Positions 49,001 through 61,037 of a stretch of DNA of 64,000 nucleotides are shown one piece after another (within the stretch, counting starts at the first letter, position 1; every line of letters begins with the position of its first letter). A program made the position numbers and the translations under genes. The stretch spans positions 248,001 to 312,000 of the forward strand of contig BSDZ01000042.1 in NCBI GenBank assembly GCA_030268105.1. The letters are read 5' to 3'. Under the pieces are notes generated by a model that saw only the letters and a program-made list of their open reading frames with translations, did no database searches and was not told where the DNA came from. The stretch is from Volvox africanus. Lineage: Eukaryota > Chlorophyta > Chlorophyceae > Chlamydomonadales > Volvocaceae.

Positions 49001-49968
49001 CATAAACGTGAAGCTTTACCACCGGCGGCTGGCAGGCAGACAGACCCTGCAACGCGGCAACCTCCAGACGCGGGTGCCGCAGCTGAGAGCGATGCAGGCC
49101 TACAGTGCGGGCATAGGGGAATCGCTGCAGTAGGCGCTGCAGCAGGGGCGGCGAAAACATGGCGCCAAGACCAGGACCAGTGCCAGTGGCAATCCCCGTC
49201 AGCAGCTGGCCGGTGAGGCTAAGGCCCCTGCCTGCGCCAGCACCGTCACCTGTGGGACCGCTGCTACCATTGCCGACAGTCGCCGTGGTGGTGGTGGCGA
49301 TCCAGTTGCCGGCTTCAGTTGTAGCCGTGTCGCCGAACTGAGTTGCATTTGCGTCGCTGTTGGCGCTGGTATCGTGTTGGCGTCCCAAACGAGTAGCTCC
49401 GCTACGCTGGTAGCGTTTCGCCGTTATCTCTTCCTGGTTTTGGCGCTGACACTGTTGTTGCTGCTTGATCGACTCCAGATATCGTTCCACAACCTCAATC
49501 TGCTGTGAGCCAACAGGCCCCGAAGGTAACGTGATGTCGCTAACGAAAGGTAAGTGAAGGATAGTCACCAGAGGCAAGATTGCGTGGCGCCATGCGCGTG
49601 ACACTAACGCAAAAGGGCCCAGATGAGATGGCAACAGCAGCTTGGCCACCTCCTGCAAAGATGGCGCGGGATGAGGCAACAAGACAAACTCCCAAACTGA
49701 TGCATAAGGTTTGAAATGTTCAATATTATGGATTCCGTTTAAATTTATAGTATAACGTTATGGCTCCATTTGGAATTAAAGGTTTCATTACTAGGGACTC
49801 TGCATATTAACGCATAGAGGCTGGGCTAGAATACAGCAGAAACGTCTGTCTATTGTGCACATGACGATAACATGCATTCTGATGGGCAACTTTGAAAACC
49901 CATACCAGGAGCAGCTCAGTCGGTAACGCTGACCAATCGGGAGCATGATGCGGTGCCATAGGTAGCAT
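40036..49968 (-). CDS. F-box protein with leucine-rich repeats and large low-complexity inserts
   Basis: A likely substrate receptor of an SCF (Skp1-Cullin-F-box) ubiquitin ligase. Fourteen exons: 49968-49906, 49652-48888, 47847-47768, 47378-47186, 46381-45869, 45559-45509, 45040-43955, 43574-43474, 43100-42935, 42419-42337, 42108-41586, 41171-41046, 40590-40423, 40164-40036. All phases close, giving 1,348 residues. The F-box spans the first intron: DWSALPTELLL joins EVAKLLLPSHLGPFALVSRAW and then RHAI. Irregular LRRs follow, e.g. LTQLVSLKLWNLG, LTRLQELTLRWLF, LPELTRLILS, LQYLSLTTS, LPELQELMLFNVW, LQSLHLMSWN, LTQLRHLMLD and LTRLRSLWLPDW. Between the repeats are Gln-, His-, Ala- and Thr-rich inserts, most of exon 7 (362 codons) being one. 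An upstream in-frame ATG at 50040 would add 24 residues. The last exon has a 140/141 match at the left window edge. Confidence 0.88.
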
Positions 49969-51476
49969 ATTAAAGTCTCCAGGCTTGACTACAGGACATG
50001 ATAGATTTCCCTCCGAAAGGAACTCATGGATTGTATGCACGAATCATGTGTACGGACGACCGAGGGACGGAATTGGCCGAGCAGAGCACGGGAACAGAAA
50101 GACACAGAAACGTGTAATCATCACTATCATTATAATTACCAATGTCATTACCATTGGCATCATCATCAAAGTGGTCCTGTGATTCACTCGGGCGTACGGT
50201 AGGCCCTGAATGGTTTACCCTCGCATTTTTCCTCACTGCACGGTTCTTTCAGACTCCTTGCTTCTTCGGCCATCATGACCTGACTATCTCAAAACTCAAG
50301 GCAAGATTGAAACGTGCATGTGCAACTTTATCAGCCTATATAGCTCGCTTGCAAGGGGTGAAGATGGTTTCCTGAACTGATGCGATTTCAGCTCCGCGGA
50401 AGTTTCGAGTGTATTTTCGCGCTCCATTGCCCTAAACCAGCTGAAAGGTTCTCATAAGATGGCTTTGCATATTTCCTGGCTGTTCGCCCGTAGAAGTATG
50501 ACCTGGTAGGACGGCAAGCGTAATGGAGCCAAGAAAGCTGCCGACTGTGGATCCCGCCCAGAGCTTTATTACATGCTAAAAGGTGGCTCTGTGGTACTTG
50601 CCTGAACTTCGTTAAACTTTCGCCACATCCGTATTGTACCGGCAACGTGATACCGGACAGCAGTAGTCCGCTTCATATTCGAGCTCAGATGCGGCAGGAG
50701 CCTGCGGCTATAGCCTCTAAGCAGGATTATAGCATCCTTACCGCTTGCCCTAGATAACCAATGACAGCTCTTCAATTCAGCATTCTGCCTTCACTTTCAG
50801 GGCTTTTGTTCTAGCACTTCCCACCCCCCGCCCATCAGATCCATGCAGGCCAGGCGGACGACACCAAGCAAGAAGGCGCTTACGGCACCAAGTCCAGCTG
50901 TGTGCTCGAGTTTTCTGGCCTAGGTTCAGCAGAGTTGCTTGCCGGTTTTACTTTTGAATGCCTGCTTTCAGTGCTGGTGCTTCAGGTGGTTTTGTCAGGG
51001 CAAAACTTGTTGAGGGGCCTCTCTTAGCAGTAGCTGTCTCGGTTTTAGCTCCTTGTTTGTTCGCAGTCGTGTTGTGGTGGGTGCCGTATCGCACCCCTTG
51101 TTTGGTGTCAGTTCAGCGCCTTCAGTGGCGCTAGCCTGTTTTTGCGATATTGCAAGTAGCTTTTGCTCTGCAGTTGTGTAAGGCACTTGGCAGCTGATTG
51201 TTTTCGTCTCCCCCCCCTCTTTCCAGCAGTTTTCCAGTGCACAGCATGCCAGTAAGGCCAGTATAGCTCATAATACCATTCATACCAACTAAACACAAAA
51301 CCCTTCGGAGCCAAAGGTCTTACAAATAGACAAAATGCACACACACTTACCAATCAGCACCCCTACCGAGCTCCATGCATGCTGGGCATCTTGAGAGACG
51401 CCCAGAGTATCTGCTCTGGACCCGCCACATGCCAGGGTGTTTGGTCCTTCACGGGACCAAGGGCCCTATGCAACCC
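49969..51476. other. Upstream region of the F-box/LRR gene, no gene recognised
   Basis: Holds the probable promoter of the F-box/LRR gene. No coding exon chain was recognised on either strand. The short frame at 50569-50775 (minus) has no recognisable content. Confidence 0.4.
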
Positions 51477-53573
51477 GGTTGAGTGTCAGGCTCAACGTGG
51501 TACCATACGATACGTGGGATCCCATGTATCGTGGGCGTCACAAACTAGATTGATTCAAAGATGTAATGGTACGAGTGTCCTTGCATAGCATTGCACAGTG
51601 ATCACAACTTTTGCATGACTAAACTATTCGTAGGATATTAAGTGCGCTATTTCAGCTATCAAAGACTTACAAAATGGTACAACACGATAGCAGCAAGTTC
51701 TCAGAGCCCGCGCCGCAGCCTTTGCATCACGCACATGACTTGCACTGTCCAGGACAGGAAAGTCGACTCCTCAAAAACACACCTGAACAAGGACATTCAA
51801 AAGCTATGGCGTATTGACGAACAGGCAGGCTAGGTAGACAATACACCTCATGCCCGGACGGATTTTCTAACCATGACAAGGATGTTTGGCCAAAAATCAC
51901 ACAGCAAAGTTGTTGGGGGCTGAAGAAAATTTTGCCTGCTCACTCCAGGCCTCACTATCTTCCTCCCTTACTCCGTTACTCCGTCCATACCTCCCTCCCT
52001 CCATCCTTCCCTCCCACGCTCCCTCCCTCCTTTCTTTCGTACCCCAATGGTCCATACCTAGCTCTGGCTCTGCTGCTCAAGAAACAATAATTACTACTTC
52101 GAAAACTTCTTTTATTTTTCCATCAGGGCACCCAAGCAGATTGGTTTGCTGGGGTCGATTCAGGCCGGTAAGCCGCATTCATCATTCCCGCCCTTCCTCC
52201 CTCTCTTTCACCACTGGTTACCGCCACTCTTGTGCCAAAGGGCCCTCTACCCAATAACTCGTGGTTAAAGGGAGGGAGGGGGGATTGATGAACGGAGGAA
52301 GGAATGAAGGGAGGGACCAAGGAATGGGGAAGGTAGGGACGGAGAAAGGGTGGCACGGGGAGAAAGAGGGACAGAGGGAGGATGGGGAAGGGAAGAGGGC
52401 GGGAGGAACGGTGGGACGGGGGGACCGACGGAGGGACGGATGGAGGGGGGAAAGGGATATAGGTAGGTAGTTACGGAGTGACGGAGGGACGGACGGAAGG
52501 AGGGGAGGGAGGGATGGACGGAAGGAGGGGAGGGAGGGATGGACGGAAGGAGGGGAGGGAGGGACGGACGGACGGAAGGGGGAGGGATGGATGGATGGAG
52601 GGAGGGACAGAGGGGGGAGGGGTGGAGGATGGGAGGGAAGGCTGAATGGAGATAAGGACATTGGGAGGGACGGAGGGATGGTGTAGTAGTTGAAAGCCGC
52701 AAAGGCCTCTCGAGATGCTGACAGGGTGCTACTGCACCTTGATATTGTGGCCGTACATGTACGACAACTACAGATGGAGGGAGGGGAGGATGGAGGAAGG
52801 TATGGACGGAGTAACGGAGTAAGGGAGGAAGATAGTGAGGCCTGGAGTGAGCAGGCAAAATTTTCTTCAGCCCCCAACAACTTTGCTGTGTGATTTTTGG
52901 CCAAACATCCTTGTCATGGTTAGAAAATCCGTCCGGGCATGAGGTGTATTGTCTACCTCTGAGCCTGCCTGTTCGTCAATACGCCATAGCTTTTGAATGT
53001 CCTTGTTCAGGTGTGTTTTTGAGGAGTCGACTTTCCTGTCCTGGACAGTGCAAGTCATGTGCGTGATGCAAAGGCTGCGGCGCGGGCTCTGAGAACTTGC
53101 TGCTATCGTGTTTTACCATTCGTAAGTCTTTAGCAGCTGAAATGGTGCATGCAATGTCCTCAGAATAGTTTAATTATACTGAAAAACGGAAAATAAAAAG
53201 TGCCTTAGAAATCGTTTAGATCAAAATATAATTGTATATAGTCGTATATTCGTATATCATTCGAATTTATACGAACACATACTCGTTATAGAAAATAAAC
53301 AAAACTCGTATATACTCATTATCGGTATAACAGAGCGCCAGCCAGAATACTGCGCCATGGAGCAAGCTTGGAATGAAACAATATGACTCACACTAACTCT
53401 GGTGGCTTTGGGTGGACGTCACTCTACGTAGTGTCCTACGTATAATGGTATTATGTGAAACTTATGTGAGATCAGGTTTGTGACTTCTCGTAAGATCATT
53501 CTAGTTTGTGAGGCCCACGATATATGGGATCCCACGTATCATATAGTTCCATGAAGAGTCCGACACTTGACTG
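51477..53573. mobile_element. Foldback (large inverted-repeat) element
   Basis: A left arm (51477-52012) is repeated in inverted orientation as a right arm (52775-53573). The outer ends match around 51500-51547 against 53501-53545, sharing GATACGTGGGATCCCAT with about 90% agreement. The inner parts match from about 51624-52012 against 52775-53175. Both arms encode the end of the same frame (MTCTVQDRKVDSSKTHLNK, later RMFGQKSHSK), ending at the same stop. The left arm has a three-base deletion that creates an internal TAG. The right arm carries an extra AT-rich stretch near 53190-53450. The centre is a purine-rich tract. Foldback transposons have this shape; an inverted duplication of a transposon end is the alternative. 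No transposase was found. Confidence 0.65.
52258..52690 (+). repeat. Purine-rich GGGA/GGAC tract
   Basis: The plus strand is almost entirely purine, with GGGA, GGAG and GGAC motifs. It includes three near-identical copies of a 30-base block built on GGAAGGAGGGGAGGGAGGGA at about 52494-52565. It occupies the loop of the inverted-repeat element; the pyrimidine-rich inner end of the left arm (51960-52035) is its complement. The open frames on its minus strand (Pro/Ser-rich) are a by-product of the repeat. Confidence 0.85.
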
Positions 53574-53589
53574 GGAGACCTAGCTAACA

Positions 53590-53648
53590 CAGCAGACATA
53601 GCAGACACAAACAGACACAGCAGACACAGGCAGACACAGCAGACAAAC
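53590..53648 (+). repeat. Imperfect CAGACACAG tandem repeat
   Basis: About six copies of a 9-10 base CAGACACA(G/A) unit, immediately right of the foldback element and upstream of the MATE gene. Confidence 0.8.
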
Positions 53649-53793
53649 AAATCTTATTTTCCAGACAAATTGATTATATAAGATTATATATAGTGCTGAC
53701 TTCAGTGTTTGGACAGCGCGAACGTGGTTCCAAAGCTCAACGTCTTGCGTTCCGAAACAGAGCCGGCACTAGGTTTATGGTGCCAGACCAGGA

Positions 53794-56700
53794 ATGATGT
53801 ACCGGAATCGATACGTAGATATGACTGTATGTCCTCATAGTTTTTTGATTACTCTACGATGCAGAAATAACAATCGTCGTTCCTTGCGTTGGCATCAGCG
53901 GCATGCAGATGTTGGGCAGACGTTGGTCGTGGATTCATCCATTCGAGCTTCTCAATCGGATCTGATGGGGTCAGAAGATGGAAACCTGGCGGATGCAATA
54001 CAAGGATCAAGGTACACTTTACCGGTGGGGTCAGGTGTGAAGGCACGCTGGATAGAATTGCACGTTGCACAAGTCCACGGTGACAATCTATACAGGCGTT
54101 CATACCTTTATTTTGCGAGAGCTTAGGCATTGTACCAAAAATGCTGGAGTTGCTTCTATACCGGTGGCTGACACATTGGCGCAGACGCAGGCAGAAGGCT
54201 ATTGTAAACACCCTTGATGTTTTCTTTCAGGAAAGTATTAAAGCTTGAAGGCGACCAGATATCTGTACACAATGACTCCTCAAACCCGGGCGACCCTCCG
54301 GTTCGTGGTGTTGCGGCCTATGGCAAATCCCGGTCTCCGTACAAGGACCTCCGTACGCTGGACGCTGAGATCATATCTATTGGACTGCCGGTGAGGGATT
54401 CATGAGGGGAAGGCGAAGGGACGGGTACGCGCAATTGGAGACGACGAGCGCATGCAAGTAGACCGAGGATGGCAATAGCGAGGGGAGGGAGAGCGTCGCG
54501 GTAGGAAAAAGGAAAAATGCGCGAAGGTAAGGATGCTGGGGCTGAACAGTCTCCATGGTCTGGTGTGTCTTCCCGCTCTATATAACTTTATTGGTCCAAA
54601 TGTCGCGACCTTGCCCTTACTTTATGTGAACACCCCAGATGCTGGCGACCTTGGCCGCTGACCCCATCGCGGGTTTGGTGGACAGTGCCTACATGGGGCG
54701 GGCGGGATCAGCCCAGCTGGCGGCGGTCGGGGTGGCCCTTAGTATTTTCAATACTGCTACCAAACTATGTAACCTGCCATTGTTGGCCGTCACAACAAGC
54801 ACGGTCGCGAAAGCTACGGGGGAGGCGCGCATGGCCGCTGAAGCAGCGGCGTCTGCCTCCGCCTCCGCTGCTTCTTCTGCATTAGCTAAGGGCACCGACG
54901 CGACGGCGGCGGCACCTGCAGCATCTCTTTCGACAGCAACAAAAGCGAAGGCTGCCGCTACGGCGTCTGATTCTGAACCGAGACAGGCCATTATTACTGA
55001 GCACGACATGAACAGCGACGGCCGCGATGTACGGCGGACCACATTGCCCTCAGCAGCAACCACCACAGCGGCAGATGCGGCAACGGAGCCTGGTGTTATT
55101 TCCGCGTCCTCTCTTGCGCAGGTTCGCGCAGCGTCTGCGTGCATCTGGTTGGCAGTGATGGTGGGTCTGCTGCAGGCATGTTTGCTGCTCGCTGCAGGCC
55201 CGCGGCTTGTGTCCATATGGGGCGTGGCGGCGTCCTCCCCGGTGGCCCAGCCCGCGCTGAGCTTCCTTCTGGTGAGGGCTGCTGGAGCACCCGTCACCAT
55301 CCTCATGCTGACTCTGCAGGTGCTGAACCACTATGAACATGGGTTTCAACAGGGTAGTAGGTCGGGTCCAGGGAGCGAGACGGTCTGCGGTGCGGCCCTG
55401 TGCAGGTGACGTGCAGGGAAGGGAAGGGAAGGCGAGACGTGTCAAGCAGCTTCCCAGGCATGACGCTGCTGGCACGGGGGACCGGGTGGGGGGCCTTATG
55501 GGAGAGGATTGGGTCTTTAGTGGGAAATGCAGATGCTGGTATGTGGAGGTCTAGTTGTATATTCACCTGTGTCGTGGAGCTGTGTCGTACTCTTCCGTAC
55601 GGGTTTCTTTGCTGTGTATGACATCCTCCATCGCACTGACATCCTCAATCGCACTGACACGGTGCTCACGGCATATGCCTTAGCTAGGCTTTCCCCTGTG
55701 GTACTCAGAAAGCGCCAGTCTCGCTGCACGCATTTACACTTGTAGAGCTTACAAACGCGTACCCCGTTGTCACGTGTCGCCCTTGTGTGGGGCGGACCCC
55801 ACACGGTCCCACCTTACTGCAGGGCGTATTCCGCGGTTTGCAGGACACGCGTACGCCCCTGCAGGCGACCCTGGTCTCCAACGCTATCAATATTGCTCTT
55901 GCGCCCATTCTCATCTTCGGAGCGGGGCTGGGCGCGGTTGGGGCAGCGGTAGCCACGGTGATGGCTCAGGCCATACCCCTGTTCCTCATGGCGCGCGAGC
56001 TGCAGCAACTACTGGTGGTGTGTCCCCAACAACCGGAACACCAGCAGCCACAGCAGCGGACCGTGGCGATGCACCGCCGGGATGAGTCAGCTCGGCCCGT
56101 CGCGGCGGCCAGCAGCAGCGGCAGCCCCTTTGGACCCAGCGGAGCAGGGTCACATACGCAGCGAACCGAGAGGTTTGTTGTTGTTTGAAGGGATCTCGAA
56201 TCCGGCTTTTAGTTCATGCACCTGAAAGTAACCGCCACGGGCATGTTTTCTCACTTCTCAAATCAATGACAGCTGTAAAATCAGGTGGCGCTCAAAATAG
56301 TGAGTTTCGCTGCAACGCAATCCATGGGTCGGCGCCGTACTCGCCGTATTCCACATGACATTTTGACATAAGCGTTAAGGGCCTGTTACCGCTCCGTGTA
56401 TTCGTACCATTCAAACGTGCATCTGAGTCACGTGATGATTTTGTTGCTGAAACCGTCTACATATGCGGCCCCAACCTTGTCGGTTCTTTCCACATACCTG
56501 CGCTTCCCGCATCGCTGGACATAGTGTTAACGGTGTATTGGCCTGGGACTGGTCTCAAGTGTCAAACATGCTACCTCTTTTTAAGCCAACCGGTGAGCTG
56601 GATGGTGGTGATGGCTTTAGTCGCAGGTGGGGTCCCAGGTGCCTGGGGACAAACGAAGGGTGGGGGGAGGGCCTCCGGGATCTAGAGTGGTGCGGCGCTG

Positions 56701-58598
56701 CTCTGAGCAGGGGTTCACCACCTCCATTGTTTATGGAGAGGTATCTGGATAAGTGGCTGCAAAAGGGAACTATCAGGTCGCAAGGGAATTAAGGATTTCC
56801 TGGTATCTTGTGTAAAATGGCTACTTCCGTTTACATATTTTGCAATTAATGCCTTGGCACTGCTGACACAGCTTTCATGCGTCCTGATGGGCTCCGAAGG
56901 CACGCAAGCTCACCAGCCCACGGCCGCACCATCATCCCCACTCGTGGCTGCAGGCTTTCTGGTTCTTCGTAGCGCCTCTGCTACCGCCACGTACGCCATG
57001 GCTACGGCCCTAGTGGCCAGGGGAGGGCCTGCAGTGGCCGCCAGTCATCAAATATGCTTTCAGGTGAGGTGGGGGTTTTGGGGGTTGGAGAGGGCCTCTT
57101 CGGAGAAGTGGACATCGAGGGGCTGAAGGGGATGAAGACGCTGAAAAAGGGGCTGCGGGGCTTAGGGTTTGGACTTCCAGGCAGCCTTGAAGGATTGGGT
57201 GCGGCTCTAGGCGGTGGAGGCACTACTGGGCCACTGGGGTGGTTTCGCAAGATATTAAAGCGAGTCCAGAAAGGATAGGGGAACGGGGAAACTTATGGCA
57301 ATGAATAAAGCGACTCCGCGCCACAAGGGGGTCAATAAATAATAAATTAATGCATTACAGGTGGGATTGGTGACGGAGAGTATCCTGAAAAGTGTGATCT
57401 GATGAGGGGATTCGGGCAAATGCAACAGCCTGGACGGTTCGGGGCACCTGGAAACATCAGGAAATCAATTTTCATTGGTTCATTGGTTCAGCAGGGCCCC
57501 GCGCATCCTCGTCCCTCCCTTGTTCTCTGTCGCAGCTGTGGCTTGCTTGTTCGCTTCTTGCGGACGCGCTGGCAGTCGCCGCGCAGTCGCTGATGGCCCG
57601 TGACATTGGCGCAGGCAGTGTGGCTGGCGCCCGCCAAGTGGCCTCCCGGGTCAGCAGCCTTAGCCTGGGCTTGGGGCTAGTGCTGGCGGTGGCGCTTGCG
57701 TCCAGCTGGCGGCTGCTGCCCGGACTGTTTAGTTCGGATCCAGAGGTGCTGAGGCTGGTGACAGGTAGGTGGAGGAGGGATGGTTTCTGGGGGGCATCTA
57801 GGGCTGAGAAACCGCACGGGCAGAATAAACAGTTGCGACAGGGCAAAGGCAGGCCCACGTCGGTGAATTGGAGGATCATCCCAAATGTTACCTCAGTGTG
57901 ACCCTTTCGAGCGTGGCGTGTTCGATGTTGTGAGGCCGGAGCCCGAAACAAGGTGGGTGCGGTTCTGGGCGGCAGCTCGACAGGGAAACATGGACGTGAT
58001 GAAGGGGTGGTAGGCACCTGCTCACATCCGTTAGACATGCTACACTCTTCGGCAAGCAAGATACCTTGCCGCATCAATGCCATTCATACACTGCAGGCTT
58101 CCAATCCTTGGCCCTTCCAATAGATGCCCATTTAATCCCGAACCCCTCTCTAAAGTAATCTTCTGTAACTGGCGCTCATCTTGTGTTCAGTGCACCTGTC
58201 CCACACTCCCTTACACAGCGTTCTTTCCAGTCGTCGCGGCCATGCAGCCGATCACTGTCTTGGCTATGGCCTGGGACGGCATCCTGTACGGAGCTGGCGG
58301 CTTTCGCTACGCTGCCGTATCCATGGCTTTGGCGGCGCTGCCTGCTATGGGAGTCATGCAGCTGAGAGGAGGCATGATAGTGCAGAAGTTTGCCCCGCTA
58401 AGGGTGCTGGGGCTGGGCGGGGCGGATGCAACGGCGGCAACAGGCTTGGTGGTGCAACTGACTGGTGACGAGCAGCTTTGCCTGGTTTGGGCAGGTGTAG
58501 CGGTGCTTATGCTCCTGCGCTGGTTGACAATTGTAGTTCCGTATTTCGCATGCATAGGTCCCTTCAGCCGGCTTCGCACGGGGGACGGCAGGGATTAG
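53794..58598 (+). CDS. MATE family efflux transporter, EDS5/DTX plastid type
   Basis: A MATE (multidrug and toxic compound extrusion) secondary transporter. Plant EDS5-like members sit in the plastid envelope and export organic molecules. Exons: 53794-54011, 54231-54390, 54639-55319, 55823-56172 (or to 56010), one ending at 57063, 57536-57764, 58231-58598. Most joins close in phase. The Arg/Asn-rich N-terminus could be a transit peptide. Membrane segments include ADPIAGLVDSAYMGRAG, QLAAVGVALSIFN, VSNAINIALAPILIFGAGLG, LWLACSLLADALAVAAQSL and LSLGLGLVLAVALA. GVFRGLQDTRTPL is the family's hallmark loop. An Ala/Ser/Thr-rich, likely soluble insert of about 90 residues follows TGEARMAAEAA, and a second Gln/Ser-rich insert follows LMARELQQLL. 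The start of the exon near 56.86 kb and its join to the previous one are not resolved. The substrate cannot be inferred. Confidence 0.9.
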
Positions 58599-61037
58599 CG
58601 GTTTCAGCCCAGCCATGTAAGTCCCCCACGCCCCAACCAGGGCACACGGGACCGCTGGCGGACTGACACAGTCCGGGAGGTTTTCGTCAGTGGCTGGGAC
58701 ACACGTTACAAGCGAAGACTGTTCTTCAGGGGAACATGTCTAGTTGCGGAATGTTGCGGAATAGTGTATGATAACTACGTACCATACCTGGCTTTTCTGC
58801 GCAGGCATGGGAAATATGTTGACAAAATGCAAGGCATGAAAATGTTGTGTAATGCACACGACTTCGTATTATGTGACTTAGTTGTGAGACCTGGCCAAGT
58901 TGGTTCTATTATTGCTGTTTGGGTTTTTGATGGAAACACATGTCCCAATGATGTGCGCATCGATATCTTGCCGAGCTATTGCACTGGCAGCGGTACATAT
59001 TGCACAGGGCTCCGCCCTAGCAAACCCTCCTTTCCGCGGTTGTACGGCTGGTCATCCTGCTGTATGATGTTTGCATCCTCGTGCAGTGTCGTCCACCTGC
59101 AGCTTCTTGTGTTTCTTCCCACTTCGCCCGCATTCGCCCGCACCCCTCAAACTGCGTCTATCTGTGTCATTGAAACAGGCTGCCCGGGCCCCTGGGTGCA
59201 ACGGATGCCACTGCCATAGTGTCGTCAATTTCAGACACCACACCACACCCTCGTGGCAACTGTCCATTACCTGCCGCTGATATATAAGATCTGGTTGCTT
59301 GCATTGTGCATAGCTAGGCACAAAGAAGTCATTTCCAATTCCCGACCTGCAACGTCGACTTATTACCTTCGTCCGCCCTTTCTGTTGGCGTTGGTGCTCA
59401 CTGCGATGGTGATGACGGTGTTTGCTGAAGACACCCAATGAGGAACCAGTTGCGTGCCAGGCTGAAAACAAAAAGCTGAGCCGTGTGTATTGCTGTGCCT
59501 ACGAGATGAGTCGAGACGAGACGAGGCCCAAAGTCGCAACCGTTCACGTTTGTCACAAAGAGTCGCATGGCAAGGGTTTTGTTTGCAGGGCCCATCAAAT
59601 AGGAAGAGAGAGCAAGGAGTGGGAACAGCATATGTCCATACATGGAAAGGAGAAGCTGTGAGGAAACAGACATACATGTTCTCGTGGAATGCATGATATT
59701 GCGTAAAGAAAGTCCAACCCTAAAAGCCCAAGACTACAAAACCCTAAGCAATAAACGATATCTATATTAAGGGTATCCCCTGCCAGCAAAGCGTGTTTAG
59801 GAAACAAAGAACACAGCACAGGTAAGACAATTAACTAGTGAGTAGTAGCAATAACAAAAGGGTCTTGTTCTTCCCGGAGCTGTACTGCGCTGTTGGTTTG
59901 GCTGGCTGCTGGGCGCTTAACATGCGATTCGGGCAAGGTGGGCGGCTGCCTGGATTCAGCCCCCCCTGCCAAGTCTCCACCGAAACCACGGAAGTGCCAG
60001 TCTCGCTCGCCGTCCTACACGCGCAACCTGGGTTTTGAGCTGAAGTGCAAGGTCGTCTCTATACCAAGAGCTAGTCCGGAGTCAACGTCACCGTTTCATG
60101 TAAAAGCCTCGTTCCTTATAATGTAACCCAATCCCACAGCCAAACATATTTTACACGCTGCTTCCAGGGATTCCCTCCGATACAATATCTTGTTCCTCCT
60201 TTTTAATCAAAGCGCTGAAGTGATAGGCAAAAATCAACCATCTCCCTTCAACGATGTGGCGAAAACTCGTGATGGTTAGGATTACCGAATTATAGGATCC
60301 GTTTTCATTCCGAATTGCAGGAGCTCAAAGTTCATGACCCCGTAAGCTCCGCTGCTCTCACCGGTTCATTCATTATTCCTGGGATATAGCTTCAAGCTGT
60401 CGTCATTCGTACGCTGTAAGCCACTACATGCCGTATCGCCAACTTTGCAACAGTCACACGATTTTCAGCAGCGCCCAATTAGGCGAGACACCTCCAGTGA
60501 CCAAGCGCGTTCCCAGATTGCTAGTGCTTCAGCTGTTGGCCAATAGGTCTCCCATGCAATCGATATCACAATGAACAAGGCCGGAGAACCCCCCCCATTC
60601 CCAAACCAAACTACCGCGAGAGATGCTTGCCTCGTCCGACAATACACACGCGCGCACACACATACCTCAACAGCAGTAGCTTGATGGCACCCGCGCCCAA
60701 CCCCCCGACTCTCGCTGCTGACACCTTTCAAAGCTTTTACACGCATCCACACATACAAAGACGCATACAAATCCTAAACCCTAAAATGCACAATCAAGCA
60801 TGCGCACGACACGAAACGACCTGCAACGTCCCATATAGCGCGGTAGCTTCCTCCCTCCTCCCTCTGTAACCGTACTCAGGAATCTTCAACCACGCTCCAC
60901 CACCACGTGCCTAATTAAGCCACCCACGACGCCTTTACATTAGCCTACATGATCTACCGCCCCATCTTGTTGTACACACCACGGCCCAAACAACGAAACC
61001 AACCGTCGCGAGACGCAGAACCCCACCGGTCATCCGG
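58599..61037. other. Convergent intergenic region, no gene recognised
   Basis: Lies between the 3' ends of the MATE gene (plus) and the ABCG gene (minus). TGTAA, the usual poly(A) signal of volvocine algae, occurs at about 58616, some 17 bases past the MATE stop. Frames around 58760-59220 and 59420-59690 have no recognisable content. No repeat family was seen. Confidence 0.4.

Noticed and set aside
52218..52904. A 228-codon Pro/Ser-rich frame (minus) and a 197-codon companion
   Set aside because: They are products of the GGGA repeat, which lacks stop codons on that strand. Only the part inside the inverted arm resembles real coding sequence.
60770..60790. Telomere-like CCCTAAA motifs (also near 47625 and 59720)
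   Set aside because: Single or paired copies only, no tandem array; expected by chance in 64 kb.
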